Part shown: one piece after another, positions 20,329 to 29,467 of the stretch
Position numbering within the stretch: the stretch's first letter is position 1
Layout of the letters: the number at the start of each line of letters is the position of its first letter
Assembly (NCBI RefSeq): GCF_041435355.1
Contig: NZ_CP108442.1
Coordinates: 5,144,501-5,208,500 of the forward strand
Direction of reading: 5' to 3'
Source of the DNA: Streptomyces sp. NBC_01276
GTDB lineage: Bacteria; Actinomycetota; Actinomycetes; Streptomycetales; Streptomycetaceae
Length of the DNA: 64,000 bases
Notes under the pieces: model-generated
The model's input: only the letters and a program-made list of their open reading frames with translations
Told to the model about the DNA's origin: nothing
Database searches by the model: none
Program-made: the position numbers and the translations under genes

Positions 20329-21060
20329 TCAGGTCCGCGACACGCCGAACAGGTCCGCCAGTGTGTCGTGTTGGGCACGCACGAAGCCGGCACCGACCAC
20401 CGCTCCGTGACCCGGCACGTACAGCGCGTCGTCCCCGCCCAGCGCGAGCAGGCGGTCCAGGGCGGCGGGCCACTGCCCGGGCACCGCGTCCGTGCCGGCC
20501 TGGGGCTCGCCCGACTCCTCCACCAGGTCCCCGCAGAACACCACCTCCCGCTCGCCCGGCACCAGGACCGTCAGGTCGTGCTGCGAGTGCGCGGGCCCGA
20601 CGTTGGCCAGCAGTACCTGTACGCCGCCCAGCTCCAGCGTCCACTCGCCCGACACCAGGTGCTCCGGCGCCCGCAGCAGGCCCGCCGCCTCGGCCGCCTC
20701 CGCCTCGTCCAGGCCCTGGCTGACCGCGCTCACGCGCAGCTCCTCACGGCCGCCGGGGGTCGCCAGCAGCCGGTCGAGGCCGACCGCCCCGTAGAACCGG
20801 GCGCCCTCGAAGGCCGGGCCGCCCAGCACGTGGTCGAAATGTCCGTGTGTGAATGCGATATGGGTCACGCGCCGGCCCGTCAGCCGCTCCGCCTCGGCCC
20901 GCACCAGGGCCCCCTCGCGCACGCAGGATCCGGGGTCGATCAGGAGCACCGACTCGTCCCCCACCACCAGTCCCACCGTGCAGTCCCACACCGGGAGCCG
21001 CCGCCGGCCGGCCCGCCCGGTCAGCCGTTCCCAGCCCGCCTCTTCCCAACGTACGTCCAT
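20329..21060 (-). CDS. MBL-fold metallo-hydrolase
   Basis: A stand-alone metallo-beta-lactamase-fold hydrolase, 243 residues. The zinc-binding motif [11 protein letters not shown] (HxHxDH) is near residue 72, a further His in [10 protein letters not shown] near 158, an Asp in [11 protein letters not shown] near 174, and a final His in VPGHGAVV near 215. The order and spacing are complete, so it should be an active hydrolase; the substrate is unknown. A -10-like TAGCGT ends 6 bases before ATG 21060. It is divergent from hrcA, with the CIRCE-containing region between, and lies directly upstream of the DUF3097 gene. There is no signal peptide, so it is cytosolic. Confidence 0.85.
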   Translation of the reverse strand: MDVRWEEAGWERLTGRAGRRRLPVWDCTVGLVVGDESVLLIDPGSCVREGALVRAEAERLTGRRVTHIAFTHGHFDHVLGGPAFEGARFYGAVGLDRLLATPGGREELRVSAVSQGLDEAEAAEAAGLLRAPEHLVSGEWTLELGGVQVLLANVGPAHSQHDLTVLVPGEREVVFCGDLVEESGEPQAGTDAVPGQWPAALDRLLALGGDDALYVPGHGAVVGAGFVRAQHDTLADLFGVSRT

Positions 21061-21088
21061 GGGGCGACGCTACCCTGGCGGGCCGCCC

Positions 21089-21119
21089 TTGCCCCCGGTG
21101 TACTACCCGGCCGTACACT
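21089..21119 (+). promoter_or_regulatory. candidate hrcA-dnaJ promoter
   Basis: TTGCCC (21089-21094) and TACACT (21114-21119) are separated by 19 bases. The predicted start near 21126 places the CIRCE element just inside the transcript, the usual position for HrcA repression. Confidence 0.55.
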
Positions 21120-21132
21120 GACCGGGGGATCT

Positions 21133-21159
21133 CTGGCACTCGGGCGCTCGGAGTGCCAA
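21133..21159 (+). promoter_or_regulatory. CIRCE operator (HrcA binding site)
   Basis: CTGGCACTC (21133-21141), nine bases, then GAGTGCCAA (21151-21159). The family consensus is TTAGCACTC-N9-GAGTGCTAA; arm spacing is exact and the arms pair at 8 of 9 positions. Confidence 0.88.
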
Positions 21160-21270
21160 CCAGGGCCCGGGGGAAGCTCCGGCGGACCGCCGGCGGCGGG
21201 CCCGCCGCCCGCGAACCCCACGACCGACCGACGACCGACCGACGACCGACCGCATCCGGAGGTGTGCGCG

Positions 21271-22287
21271 ATGCTCAGTGAACGCAGGCTCGAAGTGCTG
21301 CGCGCCATCGTCCAGGACTACGTCGGGACGGAGGAGCCGGTCGGTTCCAAGGCCCTCACCGAGCGCCACCGCCTCGGCGTCTCGCCCGCCACCGTGCGCA
21401 ACGACATGGCCGTGCTGGAGGAGGAGGGCTACATCGCGCAGCCCCACACCAGCGCCGGCCGGATCCCCACCGACAAGGGCTACCGCCTCTTCGTCGACAA
21501 GCTGGCGGGGGTCAAGCCGCTGTCGACGCCCGAGCGGCGGGCCATCCAGAACTTCCTCGACGGCGCCGTCGACCTCGACGACGTGGTCGGCCGCACGGTG
21601 CGGCTGCTCGCGCAGCTCACCCGGCAGGTCGCCGTCGTCCAGTACCCCTCGCTGACCCGCTCCACCGTCCGGCACGTCGAGCTGCTGTCGCTGGCCCCGG
21701 CCCGGCTGATGCTCGTACTGATCACGGACACCGGGCGGGTCGAGCAGCGGCTCGTCGACACCCAGACGCCCTTCGGTGAGACCTCCCTCGCCGACCTGCG
21801 GGCGCGGCTGAACAGCCGGGTCGTCGGCCGTCGGTTCACCGACGTGCCGCAGCTCGTGCAGGACCTTCCGGAGTCGTTCGAGATCGACGACAGGGCGACC
21901 GTCAAGGCCGTCCTGGCGACCCTTCTCGAAACGCTGGCCGAGGAGGCGGAGGAGCGGCTGATGATCGGCGGCACCGCCAACCTCACTCGCTTCGGACATG
22001 ATTTTCCCTTGACGATCAGGCCGGTGCTCGAAGCGCTCGAGGAGCACGTCGTGCTCCTCAAGCTGCTGGGCGAGGCGGGGGAGTCGGGGATGGCCGTACG
22101 GATCGGGCACGAGAACGCCTACGAGGGACTCAACTCCACGTCGGTCGTGTCCGTCGGCTACGGTTCGGGCGGCGAAGCAGTCGCCAAACTCGGCGTGGTC
22201 GGACCGACCCGCATGGACTACCCCGGAACGATGGGAGCGGTACGCGCAGTGGCACGTTACGTCGGACAGATCCTGGCGGAGTCGTAA
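21271..22287 (+). CDS. hrcA: heat-inducible transcription repressor HrcA
   Basis: HrcA represses chaperone genes by binding CIRCE and needs GroEL to fold actively. The 338-residue protein starts with an N-terminal winged helix ([20 protein letters not shown], then [30 protein letters not shown]) and continues with the GAF-like dimerisation region and the C-terminal [27 protein letters not shown] lies 8 bases before ATG 21271. A CIRCE site upstream implies autoregulation. The stop TAA is immediately followed by the GTG of dnaJ, so the two are co-transcribed and probably translationally coupled. Confidence 0.96.
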   Translation: MLSERRLEVLRAIVQDYVGTEEPVGSKALTERHRLGVSPATVRNDMAVLEEEGYIAQPHTSAGRIPTDKGYRLFVDKLAGVKPLSTPERRAIQNFLDGAVDLDDVVGRTVRLLAQLTRQVAVVQYPSLTRSTVRHVELLSLAPARLMLVLITDTGRVEQRLVDTQTPFGETSLADLRARLNSRVVGRRFTDVPQLVQDLPESFEIDDRATVKAVLATLLETLAEEAEERLMIGGTANLTRFGHDFPLTIRPVLEALEEHVVLLKLLGEAGESGMAVRIGHENAYEGLNSTSVVSVGYGSGGEAVAKLGVVGPTRMDYPGTMGAVRAVARYVGQILAES

Positions 22288-23424
22288 GTGGCCACGGACT
22301 ACTACGCCGTACTCGGCGTACGCCGCGACGCGTCCCAGGATGAGATCAAGAAGGCCTTCCGGCGGCTCGCGCGCGAGCTGCACCCGGACGTCAATCCCGA
22401 TCCCAAGACGCAAGAGCGCTTCAAGGAGATCAACGCCGCCTACGAGGTCCTCTCGGACCCGCAGAAGAAGCAGGTCTACGACCTCGGCGGCGACCCGCTG
22501 TCCTCCTCGGGCGGCGGCGGCGCGGGCGGCTTCGGCGCGGGCGGCTTCGGCAACTTCTCGGACATCATGGACGCCTTCTTCGGCCAGTCCCAGCAGCGCG
22601 GCCCGCGCTCGCGGACCCGCCGCGGCCAGGACGCCATGATCCGTCTGGACCTGGAACTGGACGAGGCCGCCTTCGGCACGACCAAGGACATCCAGGTCGA
22701 CACGGCCGTCGTCTGCACCACCTGCTCGGGCGAGGGCGCCGCCCCCGGCACCTCCGCGCAGACCTGTGACATGTGCCGCGGCCGCGGTGAGGTCTCGCAG
22801 GTCACCCGGTCCTTCCTGGGCCAGGTCATGACCTCGCGTCCCTGCCCGCAGTGCCAGGGCTTCGGCACCGTGGTCCCGACCCCGTGCCCCGAGTGCGCGG
22901 GCGACGGCCGGGTCCGCTCCCGCCGCAGCCTGACGGTCAAGATCCCCGCCGGTGTCGAGAACGGCACCCGGATCCAGCTCGCGGGTGAGGGCGAGGTCGG
23001 CCCCGGCGGCGGCCCCGCCGGCGACCTGTACGTGGAGATCCACGAGCTGCCGCACCCGACCTTCCAGCGGCGCGGGGACGACCTGCACTGCACGGTCACC
23101 ATCCCCATGACGGCGGCGGCCCTGGGCACCAAGTGCCCGCTGGAGACGCTGGACGGCATGGAGGAGATCGACATCCGGCCCGGCACCCAGTCCGGCCAGG
23201 CGATCCCGCTGCACGGGCGGGGCGTCACGCACCTGCGCGGCGGCGGGCGCGGCGACCTGATCGTCCACGTCGAGGTCACCACCCCCGGCAAGCTGGACCC
23301 CCAGCAGGAGGACCTGCTGCGCCAGCTCGCGAAGCTGCGTGGCGAGGAGCGCCCGACGGGCCAGTTCGCCCCCGGCCAGCAGGGGCTCTTCAGCCGCCTG
23401 AAGGACGCGTTCAACGGCCGCTGA
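22288..23424 (+). CDS. dnaJ: molecular chaperone DnaJ
   Basis: A J-domain co-chaperone that stimulates DnaK. The 378-residue protein is a type I DnaJ: J domain (residues 1-67) with the catalytic HPD in ELHPDVNPDP, a Gly/Phe-rich linker (70-95), four zinc-finger repeats CTTCSGEG, CDMCRGRG, CPQCQGFG and CPECAGDG (about 145-215), and C-terminal substrate-binding domains. GTG 22288 directly abuts the hrcA stop. This is the hrcA-linked dnaJ copy, the one streptomycetes carry in addition to the dnaK-operon copy. It should be heat-induced through CIRCE. A perfect 15-bp terminator follows. Confidence 0.96.
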   Translation: MATDYYAVLGVRRDASQDEIKKAFRRLARELHPDVNPDPKTQERFKEINAAYEVLSDPQKKQVYDLGGDPLSSSGGGGAGGFGAGGFGNFSDIMDAFFGQSQQRGPRSRTRRGQDAMIRLDLELDEAAFGTTKDIQVDTAVVCTTCSGEGAAPGTSAQTCDMCRGRGEVSQVTRSFLGQVMTSRPCPQCQGFGTVVPTPCPECAGDGRVRSRRSLTVKIPAGVENGTRIQLAGEGEVGPGGGPAGDLYVEIHELPHPTFQRRGDDLHCTVTIPMTAAALGTKCPLETLDGMEEIDIRPGTQSGQAIPLHGRGVTHLRGGGRGDLIVHVEVTTPGKLDPQQEDLLRQLAKLRGEERPTGQFAPGQQGLFSRLKDAFNGR

Positions 23425-23445
23425 CCGGCCCGCGGCAGCACGCAG

Positions 23446-23478
23446 GAGCCCGGTCCGGGGACGCCCCGGACCGGGCTC
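23446..23478 (+). terminator. terminator of the hrcA-dnaJ operon
   Basis: A perfect 15-bp stem, 23446-23460 with 23464-23478, around an ACG loop, 21 bases after the dnaJ stop, with a pyrimidine-rich tail. Confidence 0.85.
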
Positions 23479-23569
23479 CGCGCTTTCCTCGCGGCCGGAG
23501 GGAACTGGACTATGCCAGGCGAATTGCCGTGATTCGGTCCGGTGCGCGGGACGTGGCACGATGCAGTCC

Positions 23570-24661
23570 ATGTCCTCCGCGCCGAACGGTCTCCCCCGGT
23601 ACCCGATCGTGCAGGCTCCCATGGCGGGCGGCGCCTCCTGCCCGCCGCTCGCCGCCGCCGTGTGCGAGGCCGGCGGGCTCGGTTTCCTGGCCGGCGGCTA
23701 CAAGACCGCCGACGGCATGTACCAGGAGATTAAACAGCTCCGCGGCCTCACCCGACGGCCCTTCGGAGTGAACCTCTTCCTGCCGCAGACCGGGTACGTC
23801 GACCCGGCCGCCGTCGAGGCCTACCGCGGCCAGCTGGCCGGCGAGGCGAGCTGGTACGAGGTCTCGCTCGCCGAAGAGGACATCATCGGCACCTGCGACG
23901 ACGGCTACGAGGCCAAGCTGGCGATCCTGCTGGAGGACCCCGTCCCGGTGGTCTCCTTCGCCTTCGGCTGCCCCGCGCCCACCGTGATCGGGCGCCTGCG
24001 CGCCGTCGGCACGCACACCGTCGTCACCGTGACCTCCGCCGACGAGGCCCGCACCGCCCAGGAGGCGGGCGCCGACGCCCTGTGCGTCCAGGGCGTCGAG
24101 GCCGGCGGACACCAGGGCACCTTCCGCGACGACCCGCAGACCGACGGCACGGCGGGCGTCGGCCTGCTCGCCCTGGTGGCGCAGGTCCGCGAGGCCGTGG
24201 CCCTCCCGATCACCGCCTCGGGCGGGCTGATGCGCGGGGCGCAGATCGCGGCGGTGCTCGCGGCGGGCGCGGAGGCGGCGCAGCTCGGCACGGCCTTCCT
24301 GGTCTGCCCGGAGTCCGGGGCGCACCCCCTGCACAAGAAGGCGCTGACGGACCCGCTGTTCGGTCACACGGAACTGACCCGGGCCTTCACCGGCCGCCCC
24401 GCCCGGGGCCTGGTCAACCGCTTCATGCGGGAGCACGGGCCGTACGCCCCTTCCGCGTACCCCCAGATCCACCACATGACCTCGGGGCTGCGCAAGGCCG
24501 CCGCCGCGGCCGGGGACCCGCAGGGCATGTCCCTGTGGGCCGGGCAGGGGCACCGGCTGGCGCGGGCGCTGCCCGCCGGGGAGCTGGTGGAGGTGCTGGC
24601 GGCCGAACTGGCCCAGGCGCAGAGTGCGTTGAAGGTGTTGCAGATGAGGAGAGCGTCATGA
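23570..24661 (+). CDS. nitronate monooxygenase family flavoprotein
   Basis: An FMN-dependent TIM-barrel enzyme of the nitronate monooxygenase / 2-nitropropane dioxygenase family, which oxidises alkyl nitronates in characterised members. The 363-residue product shows PIVQAPMAGGASCPPLAAAV, GGLGFLAGGY, the phosphate-binding Gly residues in DALCVQGVEAGGHQGTF and ITASGGLMRGAQIAAVLAAG, and the conserved C-terminal RAFTGRPARGLVNRF. ATG 23570 has CACGAT ending 7 bases upstream; ATG 23561 is an alternative start. The gene overlaps rsmE by ATGA, so the pair is co-transcribed. Physiological substrate is not indicated; detoxification of nitro compounds is the family role. Confidence 0.88.
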   Translation: MSSAPNGLPRYPIVQAPMAGGASCPPLAAAVCEAGGLGFLAGGYKTADGMYQEIKQLRGLTRRPFGVNLFLPQTGYVDPAAVEAYRGQLAGEASWYEVSLAEEDIIGTCDDGYEAKLAILLEDPVPVVSFAFGCPAPTVIGRLRAVGTHTVVTVTSADEARTAQEAGADALCVQGVEAGGHQGTFRDDPQTDGTAGVGLLALVAQVREAVALPITASGGLMRGAQIAAVLAAGAEAAQLGTAFLVCPESGAHPLHKKALTDPLFGHTELTRAFTGRPARGLVNRFMREHGPYAPSAYPQIHHMTSGLRKAAAAAGDPQGMSLWAGQGHRLARALPAGELVEVLAAELAQAQSALKVLQMRRAS

Positions 24662-25401
24662 CGGCCCCCGTGTTCGTGGTCGAAGAGGTCCCCGCGGGGC
24701 CGGAGTTCGTGCTGGACGGCCCCGAGGGCCGGCACGCGGTGTCGGTGAAGCGGCTCGAACCGGGCGAGGAACTCGTCCTCACGGACGGCCGCGGCCGCTG
24801 GGCCGACGCCGTGGTGAAGGCGGCGGAGGGCAAGGACCGGCTGGTCGTCTCCGTCTCTGGGGTCGCGCAGGAGCCCGAACCCGCCGTGCGGATCACGGTG
24901 GTGCAGGCGCTGCCCAAGGGCGACCGGGGCGAGGTCGCCGTCGAGACGATGACGGAGACCGGCGTCGACGCCATCGTGCCGTGGCAGGCCTCCCGGTGCA
25001 TCACCCAGTGGCGGGGCGAGCGCGGGGCGAAGTCCCTGGCCAAGTGGCGGGCCACCGCCCGGGAGTCGGGCAAGCAGTCGCGCCGGGTGCGGTTCCCCGA
25101 GGTGGCCGAAGCGCTGTCCACCAAACAGGTGGCCGCGCTGCTGGCGGAGGCCGACCTGGCGATGGTGCTCCACGAGGACCGCGAGGCCGCCTCCGAGGCC
25201 CTGGCGACGGCGGAGCTGCCCGCGGCCGGCTCGGTGGTGCTGGTGGTCGGCCCCGAGGGCGGGGTGTCCCCGGAGGAGCTCGCGGCCTTCGCGCAGGCGG
25301 GTGCCCGCCCGTACCGGCTGGGCCGCTCGGTGCTGCGCACGTCCACGGCGGGCACGGCGGCGACCGCGGTCCTGCTGGCGCGCACGGGGCGCTGGGCGTA
25401 G
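24658..25401 (+). CDS. rsmE: 16S rRNA m3U1498 methyltransferase
   Basis: RsmE methylates N3 of U1498 in 16S rRNA, using S-adenosylmethionine, and belongs to the SPOUT (knotted) class. The 247-residue protein has an N-terminal PUA-like domain (residues 1-75, [21 protein letters not shown]) and the trefoil-knot signature: [19 protein letters not shown], then [18 protein letters not shown] and [20 protein letters not shown]. The ATG overlaps the nitronate monooxygenase stop (ATGA). It ends the operon; the next gene is convergent, 12 bases away. Confidence 0.95.
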   Translation: MTAPVFVVEEVPAGPEFVLDGPEGRHAVSVKRLEPGEELVLTDGRGRWADAVVKAAEGKDRLVVSVSGVAQEPEPAVRITVVQALPKGDRGEVAVETMTETGVDAIVPWQASRCITQWRGERGAKSLAKWRATARESGKQSRRVRFPEVAEALSTKQVAALLAEADLAMVLHEDREAASEALATAELPAAGSVVLVVGPEGGVSPEELAAFAQAGARPYRLGRSVLRTSTAGTAATAVLLARTGRWA

Positions 25402-25413
25402 GACGGCCCCGTC

Positions 25414-25743
25414 TCAGAGGGCCGTCCACGGGACGCGGCAGGTGTGCGGAGCCGGCCCCTCCGGGCACAGGGCCGCGATCACGCTCTTGCGGAGGGCCCC
25501 GCGCGTCCGCAGGGAACACACCAGGCGGACGCGCAGCTCGGCCGGCTGACGTGCGCCGCTGCTCCGGCCGGGATGTTCCACGGCCCACTGCGGCGCCAGG
25601 AAGCCGTACGCGCCGGGGGCCGGCGTCAGGCCCACGCCGACGATCCGGGCGCTGGGGGAACCGACGGCGTCCTCGACGAGGGCCCTGACGCGGCCGGCCC
25701 CCTCCGCGTCCGCGTACGGGCCGAACGCCGGCTCGCGCGTCAT
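25414..25743 (-). CDS. hypothetical protein co-transcribed with merR
   Basis: A 109-residue protein of unknown family. Its start overlaps the MerR stop by four bases (ATGA), so the two form an operon. The sequence has a segment [23 protein letters not shown] that looks like strand-turn-strand structure and two cysteines (residues 81 and 93 region, VCSLRTRG and [11 protein letters not shown]), but no recognisable catalytic motif, signal peptide or membrane helix. The shared operon suggests that its function is linked to the MerR regulon, for example as a small effector-handling protein. That is inference from context only. Confidence 0.62.
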   Translation of the reverse strand: MTREPAFGPYADAEGAGRVRALVEDAVGSPSARIVGVGLTPAPGAYGFLAPQWAVEHPGRSSGARQPAELRVRLVCSLRTRGALRKSVIAALCPEGPAPHTCRVPWTAL

Positions 25744-26669
25744 CGCGCCGCCGCCCCGGTGAACCAGGAGTGCACGGGAGCGAGGGTGGGCGACGGGGGC
25801 CAGCCGTTGACCGTCGCCAGGAGCCTCCAGTAGCGCTGCACGAGCGGGTCGGCGCCGGTCCGCAGGCGGGCGAGGAGCCAGCGGGGCAGATCGCTCTCCG
25901 CGGCACGCTCGAACGCGCGGGCGTAGAGGTCGCCCAGCGGGTCGGCCGGGAACGTGCCCGCGGCGGGGGCCGGCAGCAGGCCGGCGCGCCCGGCCTCGTC
26001 GATCCGTTCGCGCATCGCCCGGTCGAGGGCCTCGTGCAGGGCGTGGACGTCCCCTCGGGAGAGCTCTTCCACCTGGTCCTCGGCCGTACGCCGGATCGCG
26101 TCACGGAACTCCGCCGTCCGGAAGAGTCCGGCGAGTTCCACCCAGGCGTCGACCTGTTCGGGCGTGGGTTCCTCGGGGAGTTCGGGCAGGGCGGACCGCA
26201 TCAGGGTCACGAACTCGGGGTTGTTGTGGAGGTCCGTGAAGGCGTCGTCGACGAAGTCGGTGACGAGCCGGTGGCGTTCGGTGCGGGAGAGCGTGGCGAG
26301 CCGGTGCACGAGGTTCATCTCCAAAGGGGTGGGGCGGTCGCGTCCGGCGACCGCGCGGAGCAGGGCGCGACGCAGGCGCAGGGTCCGGATCTGCACGTCC
26401 AGGGCGTCGGCGTGCGCCCGGGTGACCTCGGACAGGGACACCTCCCGGTCCAGCACCCTGCGTACGGTCTCCAGGCCGAGCCCGAGTTCGCGCAGTGTGC
26501 GGGCCAGGTCGAGGCGGGCGAGCGCGTCGGGGCCGTAGAGCCGGTAGCCCGCCGGGCTCCGGTCGGCCGGCGGGACGATGCCCCGGTCGGAATAGAAGCG
26601 GATCCGCTTCACCGGCAGTCCGGTCCGACGGGACAACTCCCCGATGGAATAGAGCGTGTCGCTGTCCAT
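25740..26669 (-). CDS. MerR family transcriptional regulator with large C-terminal effector domain
   Basis: The N-terminal winged helix is typical MerR: YSIGELSRRTGLPVKRIRFYSDRGIVPP, then SPAGYRLYGPDALARLDL, followed by the dimerisation helix (about residues 75-110). The remaining 190 residues form an all-helical domain with no CxxC metal site, so it is unlikely to be a metal sensor and more like the multidrug or antibiotic-sensing members. A -10-like CAGGCT ends 6 bases before ATG 26669, and a 9-1-9 palindrome lies in a 19-base promoter spacer, so autoregulation in the MerR manner is likely. It is followed by an overlapping hypothetical gene. Confidence 0.9.
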   Translation of the reverse strand: MDSDTLYSIGELSRRTGLPVKRIRFYSDRGIVPPADRSPAGYRLYGPDALARLDLARTLRELGLGLETVRRVLDREVSLSEVTRAHADALDVQIRTLRLRRALLRAVAGRDRPTPLEMNLVHRLATLSRTERHRLVTDFVDDAFTDLHNNPEFVTLMRSALPELPEEPTPEQVDAWVELAGLFRTAEFRDAIRRTAEDQVEELSRGDVHALHEALDRAMRERIDEAGRAGLLPAPAAGTFPADPLGDLYARAFERAAESDLPRWLLARLRTGADPLVQRYWRLLATVNGWPPSPTLAPVHSWFTGAAAR

Positions 26670-26675
26670 GCCCCC

Positions 26676-26706
26676 AGCCTGCGGTCTCCCCCCGGGGGAG
26701 ACGCAA
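26676..26706 (-). promoter_or_regulatory. MerR-type promoter with palindromic operator in a 19-bp spacer
   Basis: On the minus strand, TTGCGT (26706-26701) and CAGGCT (26681-26676) are 19 bases apart. The spacer is filled by the palindrome GTCTCCCCC-N-GGGGGAGAC at 26684-26702. MerR-family promoters typically have an overlong 19-20 bp spacer holding the operator, which the regulator untwists to activate. Confidence 0.7.
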
Positions 26707-26839
26707 CCGCGCGCCGGCCGTGACCGGTGCGGGGCCGTGGGCCCCGCGGGGTGCCGCCCCGGCGGCGGGCGGGGCGTCCGTGGCCGGGGCGCGGGCGGTT
26801 ACGATGCCCCGACCGATCCACCTCACGGGAGGCGCAGCC

Positions 26840-27199
26840 ATGGCCGGGGAACCGCAGGCGGACTGCCTGTTCTGCAAGATCGTCGCGGGGGGCATCCCGG
26901 CGACCGTGGTCCGCGAGACCGAGACGACCATCGCCTTCCGGGACATCAACCCGCAGGCGCCGACGCACGTCCTGGTCATCCCGAAGGTCCACTACCCCGA
27001 CGCCGCCTCCCTCGCGGCGGCCGAGCCGGGCGTCGCCGCCGACGTGCTGTGCGAGGCCGGGCGGATCGCCTCCGACGAGAAGGTCGACGGCCACGGCTAC
27101 CGGATCGTCTTCAACACCGGTGCCGGCGCCGGGCAGACCGTCTTCCACGCGCACGCCCACGTCCTGGGCGGCCGCGGCCTCCAGTGGCCCCCCGGATAG
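26840..27199 (+). CDS. HIT-family purine nucleoside phosphoramidase
   Basis: An HINT-type hydrolase that cleaves AMP-linked phosphoramidates. The 119-residue protein has the whole family pattern: CLFCKIVAGGIPATVVRE at the N-terminus, PQAPTHVLVIPKVHYPDAASL, then GYRIVFNTGAGAGQTVFH and the active-site triad HAHAHVLGGR near residue 105. Two cysteines (CLFC) with two histidines may bind zinc as in other HINT proteins. GGGAGG lies 8 bases before ATG 26840. The RNase Z GTG begins 3 bases after its stop, so the two are probably co-transcribed. Confidence 0.94.
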   Translation: MAGEPQADCLFCKIVAGGIPATVVRETETTIAFRDINPQAPTHVLVIPKVHYPDAASLAAAEPGVAADVLCEAGRIASDEKVDGHGYRIVFNTGAGAGQTVFHAHAHVLGGRGLQWPPG

Positions 27200-27202
27200 A
27201 CC

Positions 27203-28108
27203 GTGTCCGTACGAGAGTTCGTGGTCCTCGGCACCGCCAGCCAGGTTCCCACCCGCCAGCGCAACCACAACGGCTACCTGCTGCGCTGGGACGGTGAGGG
27301 CATCCTCTTCGATCCGGGCGAGGGCACGCAGCGCCAGATGCTGCGGGCCGGGGTCGCCGCGCACGACATCAACCGGATCTGCGTCACGCACTTCCACGGC
27401 GACCACAGCCTCGGTCTGGCCGGGGTCATCCAGCGGATCAACCTCGACCAGGTCCCGCACCCCGTGACCGCGCACTACCCGGCCTCGGGGCAGAAGTTCT
27501 TCGACCGGCTCCGGTACGCGACCGCCTACCGGGAGACCGTCCGGCTCCGGGAGGAGCCGGTGGAGCGGGACGGGACGCTGGCGGGCGGGCCCCCGTACGT
27601 CCTGGAGGCCCGGCGGCTCTCGCACCCGGTGGAGTCCTTCGGCTACCGGGTGACCGAGCCGGACGGGCGCCGGATGGTGCCGGAGCTGCTCGCGCGGCAC
27701 GGGATCAAGGGACCCGACGTGGGCCGGATCCAGCGCGAGGGACACCTCGGCGCGGTCACCCTCGACGAGGTCAGCGAGCATCGGGCGGGGCAGCGGTTCG
27801 CCTTCGTCATGGACACCCGGCTGTGTTCCGGTGTGGACGAGCTGGCGGAGGGCTGCGACATGCTGGTCATCGAGTCGACCTTCCTCGACGCCGACGTCCG
27901 GCTGGCGACCGACCACGGGCACCTGACCGCCGGCCAGGCGGCGGGGGTGGCGCGGGACGCGGGCGTGCGGCACCTGGTGCTGACGCACTTCTCGCAGCGC
28001 TACTCCGACCCGTCGGAGTTCGAACGCGAGGCCCGTGCGGCGGGCTTCGAGGGTGAGCTGACGATCGCGGCGGACCTGGTGCGGGTCCCGGTGCCGAAGC
28101 GCCCCTAG
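27203..28108 (+). CDS. rnz: ribonuclease Z
   Basis: RNase Z removes the 3' trailer of tRNA precursors that lack an encoded CCA, as the tRNA-Ala of this window does. The 301-residue protein is a metallo-beta-lactamase fold with [11 protein letters not shown] (HxHxDH) near residue 62, [12 protein letters not shown] with the flexible-arm region, the conserved [15 protein letters not shown] (Asp), IESTFLDAD and VLTHFSQRY (His near residue 255). The order is that of bacterial RNase Z, here with a short exosite arm. GTG 27203 follows the HIT gene by 3 bases. The TAG stop lies inside the left arm of a long hairpin. Confidence 0.88.
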   Translation: MSVREFVVLGTASQVPTRQRNHNGYLLRWDGEGILFDPGEGTQRQMLRAGVAAHDINRICVTHFHGDHSLGLAGVIQRINLDQVPHPVTAHYPASGQKFFDRLRYATAYRETVRLREEPVERDGTLAGGPPYVLEARRLSHPVESFGYRVTEPDGRRMVPELLARHGIKGPDVGRIQREGHLGAVTLDEVSEHRAGQRFAFVMDTRLCSGVDELAEGCDMLVIESTFLDADVRLATDHGHLTAGQAAGVARDAGVRHLVLTHFSQRYSDPSEFEREARAAGFEGELTIAADLVRVPVPKRP

Positions 28109-28162
28109 GGGGTGTCTGACGGATGTCCGCGACGCCGCGGATATCCGTCAGACACCCCCTAG
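28105..28162. terminator. 27-bp inverted repeat, terminator or dispersed repeat
   Basis: Arms 28105-28131 and 28136-28162 pair over 27 positions with one G-U and an ACGC loop; the RNase Z stop lies in the left arm. Perfection and length exceed the needs of a terminator. The TGTCTGACGGAT core recalls dispersed intergenic inverted repeats of streptomycetes, which I could not check. Confidence 0.7.
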
Positions 28163-28346
28163 CCTCGCGGCCGACACCGGTCCTCGGGTGGAGCGGGAGG
28201 TTCCGGGGTGGGGAGAAGAGCGTTCTGTGGGTGAGGTGCGTCACACTGGGTTTCGGTCCTGCCGGCCACGGGCAGGGCTGGCAGCTTTCCACCCGTGAAC
28301 CCGCAAGCAGAAACGACACTTCAGACACCTCAACGGGGAGCACACC

Positions 28347-29447
28347 GTGACCAGTCGGGACAGCCGCACCAACCGCCCGGGCAAGCTGGATCCTCTGGGG
28401 CCCTTGCGCGACCCCCAAGAGCCGGGCTGCGACGTCTTCCTGACCGGCACGGTCTTCCTCGACATCATCTTCACCGGACTCGACTCGGCACCCGTGCGCG
28501 GCACGGAGTCCTGGGCGCGCGGCATGGGATCCAGCCCCGGCGGCGTCGCCAACATGGCCACGGCCCTGGCCCGGCTCGGCCTGCGCACCTCGCTGGCCGC
28601 CGCGTTCGGCGACGACCACTACGGCGAATACTGCTGGGACGCCCTCGAACAGGGCGAGGGCATCGACCTGACGATGTCGCGGACCGTGCCCGGCTGGCAC
28701 AGCCCCGTCACCGTCTCGATGGCCTACGAGGGCGAGCGCACGATGGTCTCCCACGGCCACGAGGCCCCGCCCCCCACCGGCCCCGGGCCCTTCCCCTGGT
28801 GTCCCCCGAAGGCCCGCGCCGCGGTGGCCTCGCTGGCGGCGGGCCCCGGCGAGGGGTGGGTCGCCGAGGCGGCCCGCCGCGGCTCGCGGATCTTCGCGGA
28901 CGTGGGCTGGGACGACACCGGCCGCTGGGACCTGGGGGCCCTGCCCGACCTGTCGCACTGCGAGGCCTTCCTGCCCAACGCGGGCGAGGCGATGCGCTAC
29001 ACCCGCACCGAGTGTCCGCGCGCCGCGGCCCGGGTCCTGGCGGAGAAGGTGCCGGTCGCGGTGGTGACCATGGGGGCGGAGGGCTCGTACGCGGTGGACA
29101 GCCGCACCGGGGAGACGGCCGAGGTCCCCGCGATCACGGTGGAAGCCCTGGATCCGACGGGGGCCGGGGACGTGTACGTCGCCGGGTTCGTCACCGGCAG
29201 CCTGGCGGGCTGGCCGCTGGCGGACCGGCTCGCCTTCGCCGGGCTGACCGCCGCCCTGTCGGTGCAGGAGTTCGGCGGCTCCCTCTCGGCCCCGGGCTGG
29301 CCCGAGGTGGCCCACTGGTGGCGCACCGCCCCGGAGGCCCTGCGCGGCCGCTACGGCTTCCTCGACGCCCTCGTGCCGCCGGGCGCCACCCCGTCCCCGC
29401 GCCGCCGGGCCGTTCCCACGATCGGCTTCCGCCACCCGGTCCAGTAG
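28347..29447 (+). CDS. PfkB-family carbohydrate kinase
   Basis: A ribokinase-fold sugar or nucleoside kinase that uses ATP. The 366-residue protein shows the N-terminal PfkB signature GGVANMATALARLG near residue 70, DDHYGEYCWDAL, and the C-terminal signature DPTGAGDVYVAGFVTG (near residue 270) with the anion hole and catalytic Asp of GAGD. The substrate is not indicated. GTG 28347 is preceded by GGGGAG. The N-terminal 30 residues are polar and unusual, and the C-terminal 30 Pro/Arg-rich. It lies alone between the long inverted repeat and phoH; a 16-base tandem duplication covers its stop codon. Confidence 0.86.
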   Translation: MTSRDSRTNRPGKLDPLGPLRDPQEPGCDVFLTGTVFLDIIFTGLDSAPVRGTESWARGMGSSPGGVANMATALARLGLRTSLAAAFGDDHYGEYCWDALEQGEGIDLTMSRTVPGWHSPVTVSMAYEGERTMVSHGHEAPPPTGPGPFPWCPPKARAAVASLAAGPGEGWVAEAARRGSRIFADVGWDDTGRWDLGALPDLSHCEAFLPNAGEAMRYTRTECPRAAARVLAEKVPVAVVTMGAEGSYAVDSRTGETAEVPAITVEALDPTGAGDVYVAGFVTGSLAGWPLADRLAFAGLTAALSVQEFGGSLSAPGWPEVAHWWRTAPEALRGRYGFLDALVPPGATPSPRRRAVPTIGFRHPVQ

Positions 29448-29467
29448 CCGTCCGGTCCAGTAGCCGT
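29436..29467 (+). repeat. 16-bp tandem duplication across the PfkB stop
   Basis: CCGGTCCAGTAGCCGT occurs twice in direct succession, 29436-29451 and 29452-29467. Each copy has a TAG; the first is the PfkB stop. It looks like a local replication-slippage duplication. Confidence 0.85.
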
